Shown here piece after piece: positions 1 through 9,189 of a stretch of DNA of 64,000 nucleotides (position 1 is the stretch's first letter; the number at the start of each line of letters is the position of its first letter). The translations under genes were made by a program, and so were the position numbers. This stretch comes from Actinacidiphila glaucinigra (GTDB lineage Bacteria; Actinomycetota; Actinomycetes; Streptomycetales; Streptomycetaceae), in the NCBI RefSeq assembly GCF_900188405.1, contig NZ_FZOF01000019.1, positions 62,001 to 126,000 on the forward strand, in the 5' to 3' direction. Under the pieces are notes generated by a model. That model saw only the letters and a program-made list of their open reading frames with translations. It had not been told where the DNA came from and ran no database searches.

Positions 1-1131
1 GCGGGCGGCCGGCTGCGAGGTGGTGACGATGGCCTCGGTGTGCCCGGACGACCACAGCCGGATGTGCTGCACGGCGGCGTCCAGCGAGTCCACGACGGCG
101 GCGGCGATGTCGTTGCTCAGGTACTCGGTCTCCCAGTCCTCCGCGGTGGCCGGGACGACGGTGGCCTTGGTGCCGCACGCGCCCGCCAGTTCCCGCACCC
201 GGTCGTCGGCGTGCACGGTGACCCCGGCCGCGGCCAGCGCGTCCAGGGCACGCGGCAGGAAGTCGGCGGCGATGTCCCGGTGCACCAGCAGCGTCTCCGC
301 CGCGTTGCACACGCTCGGGCGCTGCGCCTTGGAGTTGAGCAGGACCGCGACGGCGATGTCGAGGTCGGCCTGCGCGTCCACGTACACATGGCAGTTGCCG
401 GTGCCGGTCTCGATGACCGGGACGATGGACTCCTCGACGACCGTCTTGATGAGGGAGGCGCCGCCACGCGGGATGAGCACGTCGACCATGCCGCGGGCAC
501 GCATCAGCTCGCGCACAGACTCCCGGCTCTCCCCCGGCACCAACTGCACGGCGTCGGCGGGCAGTCCGGCGCCGCCGACCGCGTCGCGCACCACCGTCAC
601 CAGCGCGGAGTTGGAGTGGAGGGCGGAGGAGGAGCCGCGCAGCAGCACCGCGTTGCCGGACTTCAGGCACAGCGAGGCCGCGTCCACGGTGACGTTGGGC
701 CGGGCCTCGTAGATGATGCCGACCACGCCCAGCGGCACCCGGATCTGGCGCAGGTCCAGCCCGTTGGGCAGCGTCGAGCCGCGCACCACCTCGCCGACCG
801 GGTCGGGCAGGCCGGCCACGTCGCGCACGTCGGAGGCGATGGCCCGGACCCGCTCGGGGGTCAGCGTCAGCCGGTCCACGATCGACTCGGCCGTTCCCGC
901 CTCGCGGGCGCGGGCGACGTCCGCGGCGTTGGCCTCGACGATCTCCCGCGTGCGGACGACCAGGGCGTCGGCGATGGCCAGCAGCGCGTCGTCCTTCACC
1001 GAGCGCGGCAGCGGCGCGAGGTCGGCGGCGGCCGAGCGGGCGCGGTAGGCGGCCTGCAGCACCGGGCTCTTCGGCCACGGCGAGGGCAGGGAGGCGGCGA
1101 GGTCGTCGTTGCTGTGGCTGCGGCTGCTCAT
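1..1131 (-). CDS. proA: Gamma-glutamyl phosphate reductase, C-terminus cut by window edge
   Basis: ProA reduces gamma-glutamyl phosphate to glutamate semialdehyde with NADPH, the second step of proline synthesis in the cytoplasm. The visible 377 residues start at ATG (1131) with [18 protein letters not shown]. They include the conserved [16 protein letters not shown] segment, GSSSALHSN, and the active-site cysteine region [13 protein letters not shown] (Cys near residue 275) of the aldehyde-dehydrogenase fold. The family is about 415-430 residues, so roughly 40-50 C-terminal residues lie outside the window. It is downstream of proB on the same strand, separated by one small gene. Identification is secure from the family motifs. 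Confidence 0.97.
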   Translation of the reverse strand, partial: MSSRSHSNDDLAASLPSPWPKSPVLQAAYRARSAAADLAPLPRSVKDDALLAIADALVVRTREIVEANAADVARAREAGTAESIVDRLTLTPERVRAIASDVRDVAGLPDPVGEVVRGSTLPNGLDLRQIRVPLGVVGIIYEARPNVTVDAASLCLKSGNAVLLRGSSSALHSNSALVTVVRDAVGGAGLPADAVQLVPGESRESVRELMRARGMVDVLIPRGGASLIKTVVEESIVPVIETGTGNCHVYVDAQADLDIAVAVLLNSKAQRPSVCNAAETLLVHRDIAADFLPRALDALAAAGVTVHADDRVRELAGACGTKATVVPATAEDWETEYLSNDIAAAVVDSLDAAVQHIRLWSSGHTEAIVTTSQPAAR

Positions 1132-1222
1132 AGCCGCCAGGGTACGGCGTGGGCGCCACGGGACGGGGCGGCTTTCCGGGGGGTGAGATCCGTGCGGCGC
1201 ACGGCGCGGAGGGCGCCTCCGC

Positions 1223-1612
1223 TCAGTAGGGGTGCACTCCGACGGGCGCGGCCGGGGGCGGCCCGTAGCCCTCCGCGAGGCGCTGGTGGTAGGTCTCGCG
1301 GTCGATGACCTCCAGGCCGACCGTCTCCCAGGGCGGCAGGTTCGCGGAGGAGCGGTGCTCGCCCCACAGCCGCAGCGCGATGGCGGCGGCGTCGTGCAGG
1401 TCACGGGCCTCCTCCCAGTACCGGATCTCGGCGTGGTCGGCCGCGTACCGGCTGGTGAGCAGGAAGGGATGGTCGTTCGCGAGCTGCTCCAGCGCGCGCC
1501 GGACCTCGGCGAGCGGGGCCTCGGGCCCGGAGACGCTGAGCGTCACGTGCCAGAGCCGGGACACGGGGCGCTCCCGCGCCGGCGGGGCGGTGTCGTCGCT
1601 CGTCACGCTCAC
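1223..1612 (-). CDS. Small conserved protein of unknown function between proB and proA
   Basis: This encodes 129 residues if the GTG at 1612 is the start. That codon has a GGAG about 9 bases upstream, while the reading frame stays open to 1699. The protein has no signal peptide or membrane segment. It contains [20 protein letters not shown], then a mixed helical region with [20 protein letters not shown] and [22 protein letters not shown], and a proline-rich tail. I do not recognise a family. The spacing of hydrophobic and charged residues suggests a small alpha/beta fold. It lies between proB and proA on the same strand and is probably co-transcribed with them. A direct role in proline synthesis is not implied. 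Confidence 0.75.
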   Translation of the reverse strand: MSVTSDDTAPPARERPVSRLWHVTLSVSGPEAPLAEVRRALEQLANDHPFLLTSRYAADHAEIRYWEEARDLHDAAAIALRLWGEHRSSANLPPWETVGLEVIDRETYHQRLAEGYGPPPAAPVGVHPY

Positions 1613-1795
1613 CAGTGTCCGCTCCGCCGTCCCTCGGGACGACGATGCCCCCGGGCGCCCTCGTCTCACCGGCGGCCTCCCTGTCGTCCCTGTCGTCACG
1701 TCCCTGGCCGGATTCCGTCCTCCGCCCTCAAAGTCCAGCAGCCCCGGAGCGGCCGCGGGGCCGTTTTCACGAAGTAACCACGAAGGAGGTCCGCC

Positions 1796-2950
1796 TCAGT
1801 GGTGCAGCAGTACGAGGTCGTCCCGGTGCACGACCTCGCGCTCGTAGGCGGGCCCGAGCTCCCGTGCCAGCTCGCGGGTGGAGCGTCCGAGCAGCCGCGG
1901 CAGTTCCTTGGCGTCGAAGTTCACCAGGCCGCGCGCGACGGCGTGGCCGGAGGTGTCGCGCAGTTCCACCGGGTCGCCTGCGGCGAAGTGGCCCTCGACG
2001 GCCGCGATGCCCGCCGGCAGCAGCGAGGTGCGGCGCTTGACGACCGCCTGCACGGCGCCGTCATCCAGGATGAGCGCGCCGAGCGGGGCGGAGGCGTGGG
2101 CCAGCCACAGCAGCCGGTCGGCGGAGCGCTTGCCCGTGGCGTGGAAGAGGGTGCCGGTGCGCCGTCCGGCCAGGGCGTCCGCGGCCCGCGAGGCGGAGGT
2201 GAGCACGACCGGGATGCCCGCGCCGGCGGCGATCCGGGCGGCCTCGACCTTGGTGACCATGCCCCCGGTGCCGACGCCGGCCTTGCCCGCACTGCCGATG
2301 GAGACGCCCTCCAGGTCCCCCGGCCCGTGGACCTCCTCGATGCGCGAGGTGCCCGGGAGGGCGGGGTCGCCGTCGTAGAGGCCGTCGACGTCGGAGAGCA
2401 GGACGAGCAGGTCGGCGCGGACCAGGTGGGCGACGAGCGCGGCGAGGCGGTCGTTGTCGCCGAAGCGGATCTCGTCGGTGGCCACCGTGTCGTTCTCGTT
2501 GACGATCGGCATGGCGCCCATGGCGAGCAGCTTGTCCAGCGTGCGGTAGGCGTTGCGGTAGTGCGCCCGGCGGCTCATGTCGTCGGAGGTGAGCAGCACC
2601 TGGCCGACCCTTACGCCGTACCGGGCGAAGGAGGCCGTGTAGCGGGCGACGAGCAGGCCCTGGCCGACGCTGGCGGCGGCCTGCTGCCGGGCCAGGTCCC
2701 GCGGCCGCCGGGCCAGCCCGAGCGGCGCCAGGCCCGCGGCGATGGCACCGGAGGAGACCAGGACGACCTCCTTGGCGGCCACGCCCTCCTGCGCCGCGCC
2801 CTCCTGGGTCCCGCACGCCTTGGCCAGCACGTCCACGAGAGCGTCCACCCGGTCGGCGTCCAGGCCGCCGGCCGCCGTCGTCAGCGAACTCGACCCGACC
2901 TTGACCACGACCCGCCGGGCCTCCGCCACGTCCTGCCTCGCGCTCGCCAC
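1796..2950 (-). CDS. proB: Glutamate 5-kinase with C-terminal PUA domain
   Basis: ProB phosphorylates L-glutamate to gamma-glutamyl phosphate, the committed and usually proline-inhibited step of proline synthesis. The chosen start is GTG at 2950 (VASARQDVAEARRVVVKVGS), giving 384 residues. The frame continues to 3139, but the upstream part lacks family similarity. The amino-acid-kinase domain shows VVKVGSSSLT, NENDTVATDEIRFGDNDRL (substrate and ATP site) and GTGGMVTKVEAA. The last 80 or so residues form the PUA domain found in long-type ProB. It is transcribed toward the unknown gene at 1223 and proA, and divergently from the glycerophosphotransferase-like gene at 3302. Confidence 0.96.
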   Translation of the reverse strand: MASARQDVAEARRVVVKVGSSSLTTAAGGLDADRVDALVDVLAKACGTQEGAAQEGVAAKEVVLVSSGAIAAGLAPLGLARRPRDLARQQAAASVGQGLLVARYTASFARYGVRVGQVLLTSDDMSRRAHYRNAYRTLDKLLAMGAMPIVNENDTVATDEIRFGDNDRLAALVAHLVRADLLVLLSDVDGLYDGDPALPGTSRIEEVHGPGDLEGVSIGSAGKAGVGTGGMVTKVEAARIAAGAGIPVVLTSASRAADALAGRRTGTLFHATGKRSADRLLWLAHASAPLGALILDDGAVQAVVKRRTSLLPAGIAAVEGHFAAGDPVELRDTSGHAVARGLVNFDAKELPRLLGRSTRELARELGPAYEREVVHRDDLVLLHH

Positions 2951-3301
2951 GTCCGTCCCTTTCCTCTCCCGGCTTCGCAATCTACGGCAGAGAGGCGGCC
3001 CGGTGCCGCCGGCTTCCACCCACCGGACGGGCCGAAAGAACCGGTGGTACGGGACCAAGTACCCGGAGGCCTTCACGGGGTACCCGCGTAGCATGGGATT
3101 TTGCGTTCGAAGCCGACAGACCGCGCATACGCCGCTCAAGCGGCCAAGAGGAAGATTCGCCTGTGACGTCTCTCCCGGGAAAGCCCGCGCACAGATTCCG
3201 CTTCCTGGCCGCCAGGGCTACCACCAGGCCTCCTGCACAGGGTATTTGGACGCCCGTTCGAGCCAAGTGTCCCCACAGTTTTGGATGGTAGGTTGCCCGC
3301 T
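2951..3301. other. Divergent intergenic region between proB and the glycerophosphotransferase-like gene
   Basis: About 350 bp lie between two divergent starts. No credible gene is visible. The region must carry promoters for both directions. On the minus strand a TAGATT at 2984-2979 could be a -10 element for proB. On the plus strand TTGGAC (3246-3251) and TAGGTT (3289-3294) lie before the GTG at 3302. Neither pair has ideal spacing, so these are weak candidates. Confidence 0.5.
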
Positions 3302-5335
3302 GTGAAACGCACCATTGGGACCAGGCCGGAGACATTCCACTTCGCGTTGCTGCTGCTGCAGGCCTGCGCGTTGATCGCCCAGATCGTGGGGGTCGCACTC
3401 CCGGGCACGGCACTGCTCGTCGGTGCCGCGGCGCTCGGTTACGCGGCCGATCTCGTCATGCACGCCGGGCGGACCGCCCCGCCCAGGGTCCTCGGTCAGT
3501 TGCACGCCGAAGCGGTCACCCGGCAGGCGGTGCGCGACCTGTTGCTGGTGGCCGGGCTGCTGCGGCTGGAGGACGGACCGTCGACCGGGTTCCTGCTGGT
3601 CTGCCTCGGCGGACTGCTGTTCGTGCACGGTGCGCACGTCGCCCTGCAGGCCGGCACCGTCCTGGTGCAGCGGAGCCGGAAGCTGCCGGTCGTGACCCGC
3701 AACATCGACACCTCCGGTCTCAGGCTGCCCTCCGCGCCCCCGGCCGTGATCACCCGCCGCCCGGGGCTGCGACTGCTCCTCGCCGAGCTCCCCGCCGTCG
3801 CGGGGCTGTCGGTCACCGCTGCGGGCGGGCACTCCGGTTGGGCCCTCGGTGGCGTCGTCCTGGCAGCCGTCCTGTCGGCCGCGGCCCTGACGATGCTCGC
3901 GCTCGCCTTCCTGCCGGGCCGGCGCGCCCCGCGGCAGGAAGAGGTCATGGAGTGGTTCGACGAGTGGCTGCGGGACCACCGGCCGACCGTCGGCATGTAC
4001 TTCTCCGGCGGCAGCAGCTCCGCGTACCAGGCGAACATGTGGCTGTCCGCTCTGGAGAAGCTCGAGGGCCGGCCGGTGATCGTGCTGCGCGAGCGCGCGA
4101 TGGTGCCGCGCATCGGCCCCACCGACCTCCCCATCGTGTGCCTGCCGAGGGTCGCCGACCTCATGCGGCTCGGTGACTCCAGCCTCAAGGTGCTGCTGCA
4201 CCCGGCCAACGCCCCGAAGACCTCACAGGTGCTGCGCATCCCGTCGATCATGCACACCTTCGTCAACCACGGCGAGAGCGACAAGCTGTCCAGCTGCAAC
4301 CCGTACGCGAAGGCCTACGACGAGGTCTGGGTCGCGGGCCCCGCCGCCCGCGAGCGCTACGCCCTCGCCGCGGTCGGAGTGGCGGACGAGGACGTCGTGG
4401 AGGTCGGCCGGCCCCAGCTGGCCGGCGTCGAGCGCGGTTCCGGTCCGGTGCCGGCCGGCTCCCCGGTCACCGTGCTGTACGCGCCCACCTGGGAAGGGTG
4501 GACCGACGACCCGGGCAACACCTCGATCGTCCTGGCGGGCGAGACGATCGTCCGCCGGCTGCTCGCCGACCCCGGGGTACGGCTGCTCTACCGCCCCCAC
4601 CCCCTGACCGGCTCGGTGGACCCGCGGGCCGGTGCGGCCAACCGCCGCATCATCGGGCTCATCGAGGCCGCCCGCGGCGCGGGCCCGCAGTCCGCGGCGA
4701 CGCCCGAGCAGCGCGAGGCGCTGGAGCGGACCCAGCGCGAGCTGGACCGGCTCACCGCCGCCTGGTCGCTGTCGTCCGCGGACGACCTGGAGCGCATGGC
4801 CGACAAGGGCATGTCCGGGGACCTCACCGTCCCCGAGGCGATGCGGCGGGCGACGGAGGAGTGGGAGGGCGTCTACTGGACGGCGCTGCCCGCGACGGAG
4901 CACCAGGTGCTCACCGGGGAGAGGCCCGGCCTCTACTCCTGCTTCAACCACTCGGACGTGCTGATCACGGATGTGTCCAGCGTCATCTCCGAGTTCATGG
5001 TGAGCGGCAAGCCCTACGCGGTCACCAACACCACGGACCTCGCCGAGGGGGCCTTCCGCGAGGCCTTCCCGACCGTCCGCGCCGGCACGGTGCTGACGGC
5101 GACGGCGAAGGGGCTGGACGAGCTGCTGGGCGTCGCGCGCGGCACCCACGACGACACCCTGGCGACGGCCCGTGAGGAGCTGCGGACGCACCTGCTGGGC
5201 CCGGCCGCGCCGACCTCCGCGGAACGCTTCCAGGAGGCCGTGCACGCCCTCGCGGCCCGCGTGGACGAGCGGCGGGCCAAGGCGGCGGGCGGCACCTCCC
5301 AGGCCGTCCCGCGGCAGCGCGCCGGAGCCGTCTGA
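3302..5335 (+). CDS. Membrane-anchored CDP-glycerol glycerophosphotransferase-like protein
   Basis: The C-terminal half matches the TagB/TagF-type glycerophosphotransferase fold, which transfers polyol-phosphate from CDP-polyol to a growing wall polymer. Seen motifs are YAPTWEGWTDD (about residue 392), YRPHPLTGSVDP, and SDVLITDVSSVISEFM followed by GKPYAVTNT (about residue 550). The N-terminal 220 residues hold several hydrophobic helices, unlike short soluble TagB enzymes, so the catalytic domain is probably tethered to the cytoplasmic membrane. Start: GTG at 3302, preceded by GGTAGG; TTG at 3281 is the alternative. It is followed by a strong hairpin and then a CDP-alcohol phosphatidyltransferase gene. 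The substrate cannot be read from sequence. A teichoic-acid-like or sugar-phosphate polymer role is inferred. Confidence 0.8.
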   Translation: MKRTIGTRPETFHFALLLLQACALIAQIVGVALPGTALLVGAAALGYAADLVMHAGRTAPPRVLGQLHAEAVTRQAVRDLLLVAGLLRLEDGPSTGFLLVCLGGLLFVHGAHVALQAGTVLVQRSRKLPVVTRNIDTSGLRLPSAPPAVITRRPGLRLLLAELPAVAGLSVTAAGGHSGWALGGVVLAAVLSAAALTMLALAFLPGRRAPRQEEVMEWFDEWLRDHRPTVGMYFSGGSSSAYQANMWLSALEKLEGRPVIVLRERAMVPRIGPTDLPIVCLPRVADLMRLGDSSLKVLLHPANAPKTSQVLRIPSIMHTFVNHGESDKLSSCNPYAKAYDEVWVAGPAARERYALAAVGVADEDVVEVGRPQLAGVERGSGPVPAGSPVTVLYAPTWEGWTDDPGNTSIVLAGETIVRRLLADPGVRLLYRPHPLTGSVDPRAGAANRRIIGLIEAARGAGPQSAATPEQREALERTQRELDRLTAAWSLSSADDLERMADKGMSGDLTVPEAMRRATEEWEGVYWTALPATEHQVLTGERPGLYSCFNHSDVLITDVSSVISEFMVSGKPYAVTNTTDLAEGAFREAFPTVRAGTVLTATAKGLDELLGVARGTHDDTLATAREELRTHLLGPAAPTSAERFQEAVHALAARVDERRAKAAGGTSQAVPRQRAGAV

Positions 5336-5352
5336 CAGCGGCGCACCGCACG

Positions 5353-5404
5353 ACGGAGGAGGCCTCCGGAGGAACGATCCCGTTCCTCCGGAGGCCTCCT
5401 CCGT
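5353..5404 (+). terminator. Perfect 24-bp stem-loop terminator
   Basis: Positions 5353-5376 and 5381-5404 are exact inverted complements with a 4-base ATCC loop. The hairpin begins 18 bases after the stop codon at 5335. There is no long U tract, as is usual in Streptomyces. It likely ends the glycerophosphotransferase-like transcript before the next gene's own AT-rich promoter. Confidence 0.85.
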
Positions 5405-5454
5405 CTGCGTCCCGGCGCCGGTGACCCGGTTCACAGCGGCCCTGGCCGAGGGAT

Positions 5455-5502
5455 ACCATTCGACAACTTTTTATTTACTCACCATTCACCCGTGCAACCA
5501 TA
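5455..5502 (+). promoter_or_regulatory. AT-rich probable promoter of the CDP-alcohol phosphatidyltransferase gene
   Basis: The stretch from about 5455 to 5500 is strikingly AT-rich for this chromosome, with TTCGACA near 5459, a run of five T, TTTACT, and CATAGT just before the first possible start. It lies directly after a strong terminator, so a promoter is expected here. I cannot fix exact -35 and -10 boxes. Confidence 0.45.
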
Positions 5503-6735
5503 GTGCGTTGCCGGGTGTCGTACCTGCGGTGGATGCAAGAGCCGTCCGTGACGGACGCGCCGCCCTCCCGCCCCCCAGCCGGACCGGAAGCCGGTTCGGT
5601 GCCCCCCCGTTCAGCCCCGAAAGGTTCCTGGTCCATGGAAATACCGCCGCTCGCGGAAGTACGGCGCCTCACCGAGAAGAAGCGGGACGCCTGGTGGACC
5701 GTGTTCCTGGTCGATCCCGTGGCGACCCCGCTGGTGCGCTGGACGGCCAGGTGGACGCGCGTCACTCCCAACCAGATCACCTGGGGCGCCCTCGTCCTCG
5801 GTCTCGGCGCCGCGGCGTGCTTCGCGATGGCCGACTGGAAGTGGCTGATCATCGGCGCCGTGCTGTACCACGTCAGCTTCATCCTCGACTGCATGGACGG
5901 GAAGCTGGCGAGGCTCACCGGCAAGGGCTCCGAGTTCGGCGCCTGGCTCGACTACATCTTCGACCGCATCCGCGTGGTCGGCTGCGCCGCGGCCCTGATG
6001 GGCGGGCAGTTCTACCGCACCGACGACCCCGTCTACATGTGGCTCGCCCTCGCGGTGATCTTCCTGGACGCGCTGCGCTACCTCGACGCGCTGCAGATCT
6101 TCAAGGTGCGGGCCGGGATGCGCAAGAAGATCCAGAAGCGGCTGCAGGACGTCGAGGAGGCCAAGCCCACCGCCTTCATGGAGGACCTGCTGCGCGAGCG
6201 CGGCGAGGACGACGAGACGCAGGCCGAGGCGGACGCCCAGGCCGCGGCCAAGGTGCGCGGCGCCGTCAAGCCGGGCCCGCGGAACGTGCCCGCGCAGTGG
6301 AACGGCCCCGACACCTCCACGGCGCGTGTGCCGGCCACGGCGGACGCCGCCGGCACGGGCGACGCGGGCGACACGGACGAGGACGGCCCGGAGCGAGTCA
6401 TCGACCTCCAGGAGACCTTCAAGAAGCGCTTCGGCCCCTACGAGAGGTTCCGCGACTTCCTGGTCAAGCACCGCGTGCGGCCGCACCTGATCAGCGGCAT
6501 CGAGTTCCAGATGGCGGTCTTCATCATCGCCCCGCTGACCGGTGCCATCGTCGGCGTCACGATCGGCGCGGCCGTGCTGCTGCTGGCCTTCGAACTCGCC
6601 ATCATCTACAAGCTGTTGCTCTCCACCCGCGACTTCGAGGGCGTCATGGCGCAGCTCGGGACGCAGGTCCGGGAACAGGACGGGGCCGAGGATGCCGAGG
6701 ACGGCGCGACCCCGCTCCAGACGTCCATGAGCTGA
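5503..6735 (+). CDS. CDP-alcohol phosphatidyltransferase family membrane enzyme
   Basis: The protein has 410 residues from GTG 5503, or 400 from ATG 5533. It carries the complete family signature: D129-x2-D132-G-x2-A-R, G146, D150 and D154 (seen as DCMDGKLAR followed by GAWLDYIFD), which binds the metal and CDP-alcohol. Such enzymes swap CMP for a second alcohol to make phospholipids or polyol-phosphate compounds in the membrane. Several transmembrane helices flank the motif. An unusual highly charged, Ala/Asp-rich insert (roughly residues 215-305) precedes the last hydrophobic helices (FQMAVFIIAPLTGAIVGVTI). Its neighbour is the CDP-glycerol-transferase-like gene, so both may serve one envelope pathway. 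The product alcohol is unknown. Confidence 0.88.
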   Translation: MRCRVSYLRWMQEPSVTDAPPSRPPAGPEAGSVPPRSAPKGSWSMEIPPLAEVRRLTEKKRDAWWTVFLVDPVATPLVRWTARWTRVTPNQITWGALVLGLGAAACFAMADWKWLIIGAVLYHVSFILDCMDGKLARLTGKGSEFGAWLDYIFDRIRVVGCAAALMGGQFYRTDDPVYMWLALAVIFLDALRYLDALQIFKVRAGMRKKIQKRLQDVEEAKPTAFMEDLLRERGEDDETQAEADAQAAAKVRGAVKPGPRNVPAQWNGPDTSTARVPATADAAGTGDAGDTDEDGPERVIDLQETFKKRFGPYERFRDFLVKHRVRPHLISGIEFQMAVFIIAPLTGAIVGVTIGAAVLLLAFELAIIYKLLLSTRDFEGVMAQLGTQVREQDGAEDAEDGATPLQTSMS

Positions 6736-6751
6736 ACCGCACGGCACGACG

Positions 6752-6796
6752 ACGAGGGCCGGTCCCCCCGCTGATCGCGGGGGGACCGGCCCTCGT
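6752..6796. terminator. Bidirectional 19-bp stem-loop between convergent genes
   Basis: Arms 6752-6770 and 6778-6796 are perfectly complementary with a 7-base loop. The hairpin sits between the stop of the phosphatidyltransferase (6735) and the stop of obg (6813), so it can terminate both convergent transcripts. Confidence 0.88.
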
Positions 6797-6812
6797 CACA
6801 GGTGGCCGCGGC

Positions 6813-8252
6813 TCAGGACTCGAAGGGGTCGAAGCCCTCGAACTGCTCCTGCGCGTCGTCCCGTTCGGCGTCGCGGTCCTTGCGGCGCTGCGCGGCGGGA
6901 CGGGGCGTGTCGAAGCGGTGGTCCTCGCCACGGCGTCCGAGCATCTCGGCGCCGGCCGCCACCGACGGCTCCCAGTCGAAGACCACGGCGTCGTCCTCGG
7001 GGCCGATGACGACCTCGTCGCCCTCCCGGGCGCCGGCCTTGACCAGTTCCTCCTCGACACCGAGGCGGGCGAGCCGGTCGGCCAGGTAGCCGACGGCCTC
7101 GTCGTTCGCGAAGTCGGTCTGGCGCACCCAGCGTTCGGGCTTCTCGCCGCGGACGCGGTAGAGGCCCTCCTCGGCGGTGACGGTGAAGCCGGAGTCGTCC
7201 ACGGCCTTGGGCCGGATGACGATCCTGGTGGCCTCCTGGACCGGCTGGGCGGCCCGCGCCTCGGCCACGATGCCGCCGAGGGCGTAGGACAGCTCGTTGA
7301 GGCCCTTGTGGGCCACCGCGGACACCTCGAAGACCCGGTAGCCGCGCGCCTCCAGGTCGGGGCGGACCATGTCGGCGAGGTCCTGGCCGTCGGGGATGTC
7401 CACCTTGTTGAGGACGACGACGCGCGGACGGTCCTCAAGACCGCCGTACGCCCGCAGCTCCGCCTCGATGATGTCGAGGTCGCTCAGCGGGTCGCGGTCG
7501 GACTCCAGGGTGGCGGTGTCCAGGACGTGCACCAGGACGCTGCAGCGCTCCACGTGCCGCAGGAACTCCAGGCCCAGGCCCCGCCCCTCGCTGGCGCCCG
7601 GGATGAGTCCGGGGACGTCGGCGACGGTGAAGACCGTCGAACCGGCCGTGACCACGCCCAGGTTGGGGACGAGCGTGGTGAAGGGGTAGTCCGCGATCTT
7701 CGGCTTGGCGGCCGAGAGCACGGAGATGAGCGAGGACTTGCCCGCGCTCGGATAGCCGACCAGCGCCACGTCGGCGACCGTCTTCAGCTCCAGGACGAGG
7801 TCCCGGCTCTGGCCCGGCACGCCCAGCAGCGCGAAGCCGGGCGCCTTGCGGCGCGCGGAGGCCAGCGCCGCGTTGCCGAGGCCGCCGCGGCCGCCCTGGC
7901 CGGCGATGAAGGTGGTGCCGTGGCCGACCAGGTCCGCGAGCACGTTGCCGCGGCTGTCCATGACGACGGTGCCGTCCGGGACGAGCAGGACCAGGTCCGT
8001 GCCGTCCTTGCCCGAACGGTTGCCGCCCTCGCCGGGCTTGCCGTTGGTGGCCTTGCGGTGCGGGTGGTGGTGGTAGTCGATGAGCGTGGTGACCGACTGG
8101 TCGACGACCAGCGTCACATCACCGCCACGGCCGCCGTTGCCGCCGTCCGGGCCGCCCAGCGGCTTGAACTTCTCCCGGTGCACGGAGGCGCAGCCATGGC
8201 CTCCGCTACCCGCGGCGACGTGCAGCTCGACGCGGTCCACGAAGGTGGTCAT
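6813..8252 (-). CDS. obg: GTPase Obg/CgtA
   Basis: Obg is a 50S-associated GTPase needed for ribosome assembly; in Streptomyces it also influences aerial development. The 479 residues begin [20 protein letters not shown]. The glycine-rich Obg fold spans about 1-159 ([10 protein letters not shown]). The G domain carries the P-loop [10 protein letters not shown] near residue 165, [12 protein letters not shown] and NKVD near 283. It is followed by a C-terminal OCT domain of the long actinobacterial type. It is the third gene of rplU-rpmA-obg, 114 bp after rpmA with a strong hairpin in the gap, which may lower its expression relative to the ribosomal proteins. Confidence 0.98.
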   Translation of the reverse strand: MTTFVDRVELHVAAGSGGHGCASVHREKFKPLGGPDGGNGGRGGDVTLVVDQSVTTLIDYHHHPHRKATNGKPGEGGNRSGKDGTDLVLLVPDGTVVMDSRGNVLADLVGHGTTFIAGQGGRGGLGNAALASARRKAPGFALLGVPGQSRDLVLELKTVADVALVGYPSAGKSSLISVLSAAKPKIADYPFTTLVPNLGVVTAGSTVFTVADVPGLIPGASEGRGLGLEFLRHVERCSVLVHVLDTATLESDRDPLSDLDIIEAELRAYGGLEDRPRVVVLNKVDIPDGQDLADMVRPDLEARGYRVFEVSAVAHKGLNELSYALGGIVAEARAAQPVQEATRIVIRPKAVDDSGFTVTAEEGLYRVRGEKPERWVRQTDFANDEAVGYLADRLARLGVEEELVKAGAREGDEVVIGPEDDAVVFDWEPSVAAGAEMLGRRGEDHRFDTPRPAAQRRKDRDAERDDAQEQFEGFDPFES

Positions 8253-8297
8253 GCGGATGTTCCTCCAGATACGTACGGGATGTCTTGGGCTTCAACG

Positions 8298-8348
8298 CAT
8301 CGAGGGCGGACCTGCTTCCCGTCCGGGAAACAGGATCCGCCCTCGATG
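8298..8348 (-). terminator. Intercistronic hairpin between rpmA and obg
   Basis: A 13-bp perfect outer stem (8298-8310 with 8336-8348) continues inward with CCTG/CAGG and TTCCC/GGGAA. It lies in the rpmA-obg gap. It may act as a partial terminator, an RNA-processing site or a 3' stabiliser of the rplU-rpmA message; these are inferences from position. Confidence 0.7.
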
Positions 8349-8366
8349 AAGTCGTATCGCGGCCGA

Positions 8367-8621
8367 TCAGGCGACCGGGACGATGTTCACGACCTTGCGA
8401 CCACGGCTGGTGCCGAACTCGACCGCACCGGCGGCGAGGGCGAACAGCGTGTCGTCCTTGCCACGGCCGACGCTCGCGCCGGGGTGGAAGTGGGTGCCGC
8501 GCTGGCGGACGATGATCTCACCGGCGTTCACGACCTGGCCGCCGAAGCGCTTGACGCCGAGCCGCTGGGCATTGGAGTCGCGACCGTTCCGGGTGGACGA
8601 TGCGCCCTTCTTGTGTGCCAT
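8367..8621 (-). CDS. rpmA: 50S ribosomal protein L27
   Basis: The 84 residues start [20 protein letters not shown], the typical N-terminus of L27, whose tail reaches toward the peptidyl transferase centre. The conserved [20 protein letters not shown] follows. No Firmicute-type cleavable N-terminal extension is present. It lies 14 bp downstream of rplU and upstream of obg in the usual operon. Confidence 0.99.
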   Translation of the reverse strand: MAHKKGASSTRNGRDSNAQRLGVKRFGGQVVNAGEIIVRQRGTHFHPGASVGRGKDDTLFALAAGAVEFGTSRGRKVVNIVPVA

Positions 8622-8635
8622 CTCTCTTCAGTCCC

Positions 8636-8956
8636 TTACTTCGCAGCGGCGGGGATGCCGGTGATCTTCAGCGCCGTGTACTGCTGGCGGTGACCCTGAC
8701 GACGGCGGTAGCCGGTCTTGTTCTTGTACCGCAGGATGTCGATCTTCTGGCCCTTGTGGTGGTCCACGATCTCGGCCTGGACCTTGATCCCGGCCAGCAC
8801 CCACGGGTCGCTGGTGACGGCGTCGCCGTCGACGACGAGCAGCGTCGAGAGCTCGACCGCGTCGCCAACCTTGCCAGTGGAAATCTTGTCAACCTCGACG
8901 ACGTCGCCGACGGCCACCTTGTGCTGGCGGCCACCGCTGCGCACGATTGCGTACAC
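8636..8956 (-). CDS. rplU: 50S ribosomal protein L21
   Basis: The 106 residues begin [20 protein letters not shown]. The C-terminus carries the basic [20 protein letters not shown] signature of L21, which binds 23S rRNA in the large subunit. It is the first gene of rplU-rpmA-obg. The promoter must lie in 8957-9140, between this gene and the hairpin that ends rne. Confidence 0.99.
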   Translation of the reverse strand: MYAIVRSGGRQHKVAVGDVVEVDKISTGKVGDAVELSTLLVVDGDAVTSDPWVLAGIKVQAEIVDHHKGQKIDILRYKNKTGYRRRQGHRQQYTALKITGIPAAAK

Positions 8957-9140
8957 GCGTAACTCACTCTCTCGCTCGGATCGTCACTCCTGACGCCAGC
9001 CGTCCCTGCGATGCTTGGGGGGCCTCTGCCGGCCGTGGCCGGTAGGAAGGTGCTCAGGAATGGGCGTCAAAACGCCGAAGGTCAAGGTTACGGGGCGTCC
9101 CCGACCGGGTCAAACCGGCGCCTGCGCGACCCCGGACGCA

Positions 9141-9175
9141 CCGCGGGCCGTCCCCCGGTGGGGAACGGCCCGCGG
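9141..9175 (-). terminator. Stem-loop downstream of the RNase E/G gene
   Basis: CCGCGGGCCGT (from 9141) pairs with ACGGCCCGCGG (ending 9175), and CCCC/GGGG extends the stem with a single bulge. It starts 15 bases past the stop of rne at 9190 (minus strand) and precedes the rplU promoter region. Confidence 0.82.
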
Positions 9176-9189
9176 ACGGTGACCCCGGG

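Noticed and set aside
5172-8693. Plus-strand open frame of 1173 codons spanning two genes and their intergenic regions
   Set aside because: It crosses a strong terminator and runs antisense to obg and rpmA; no protein-family features.
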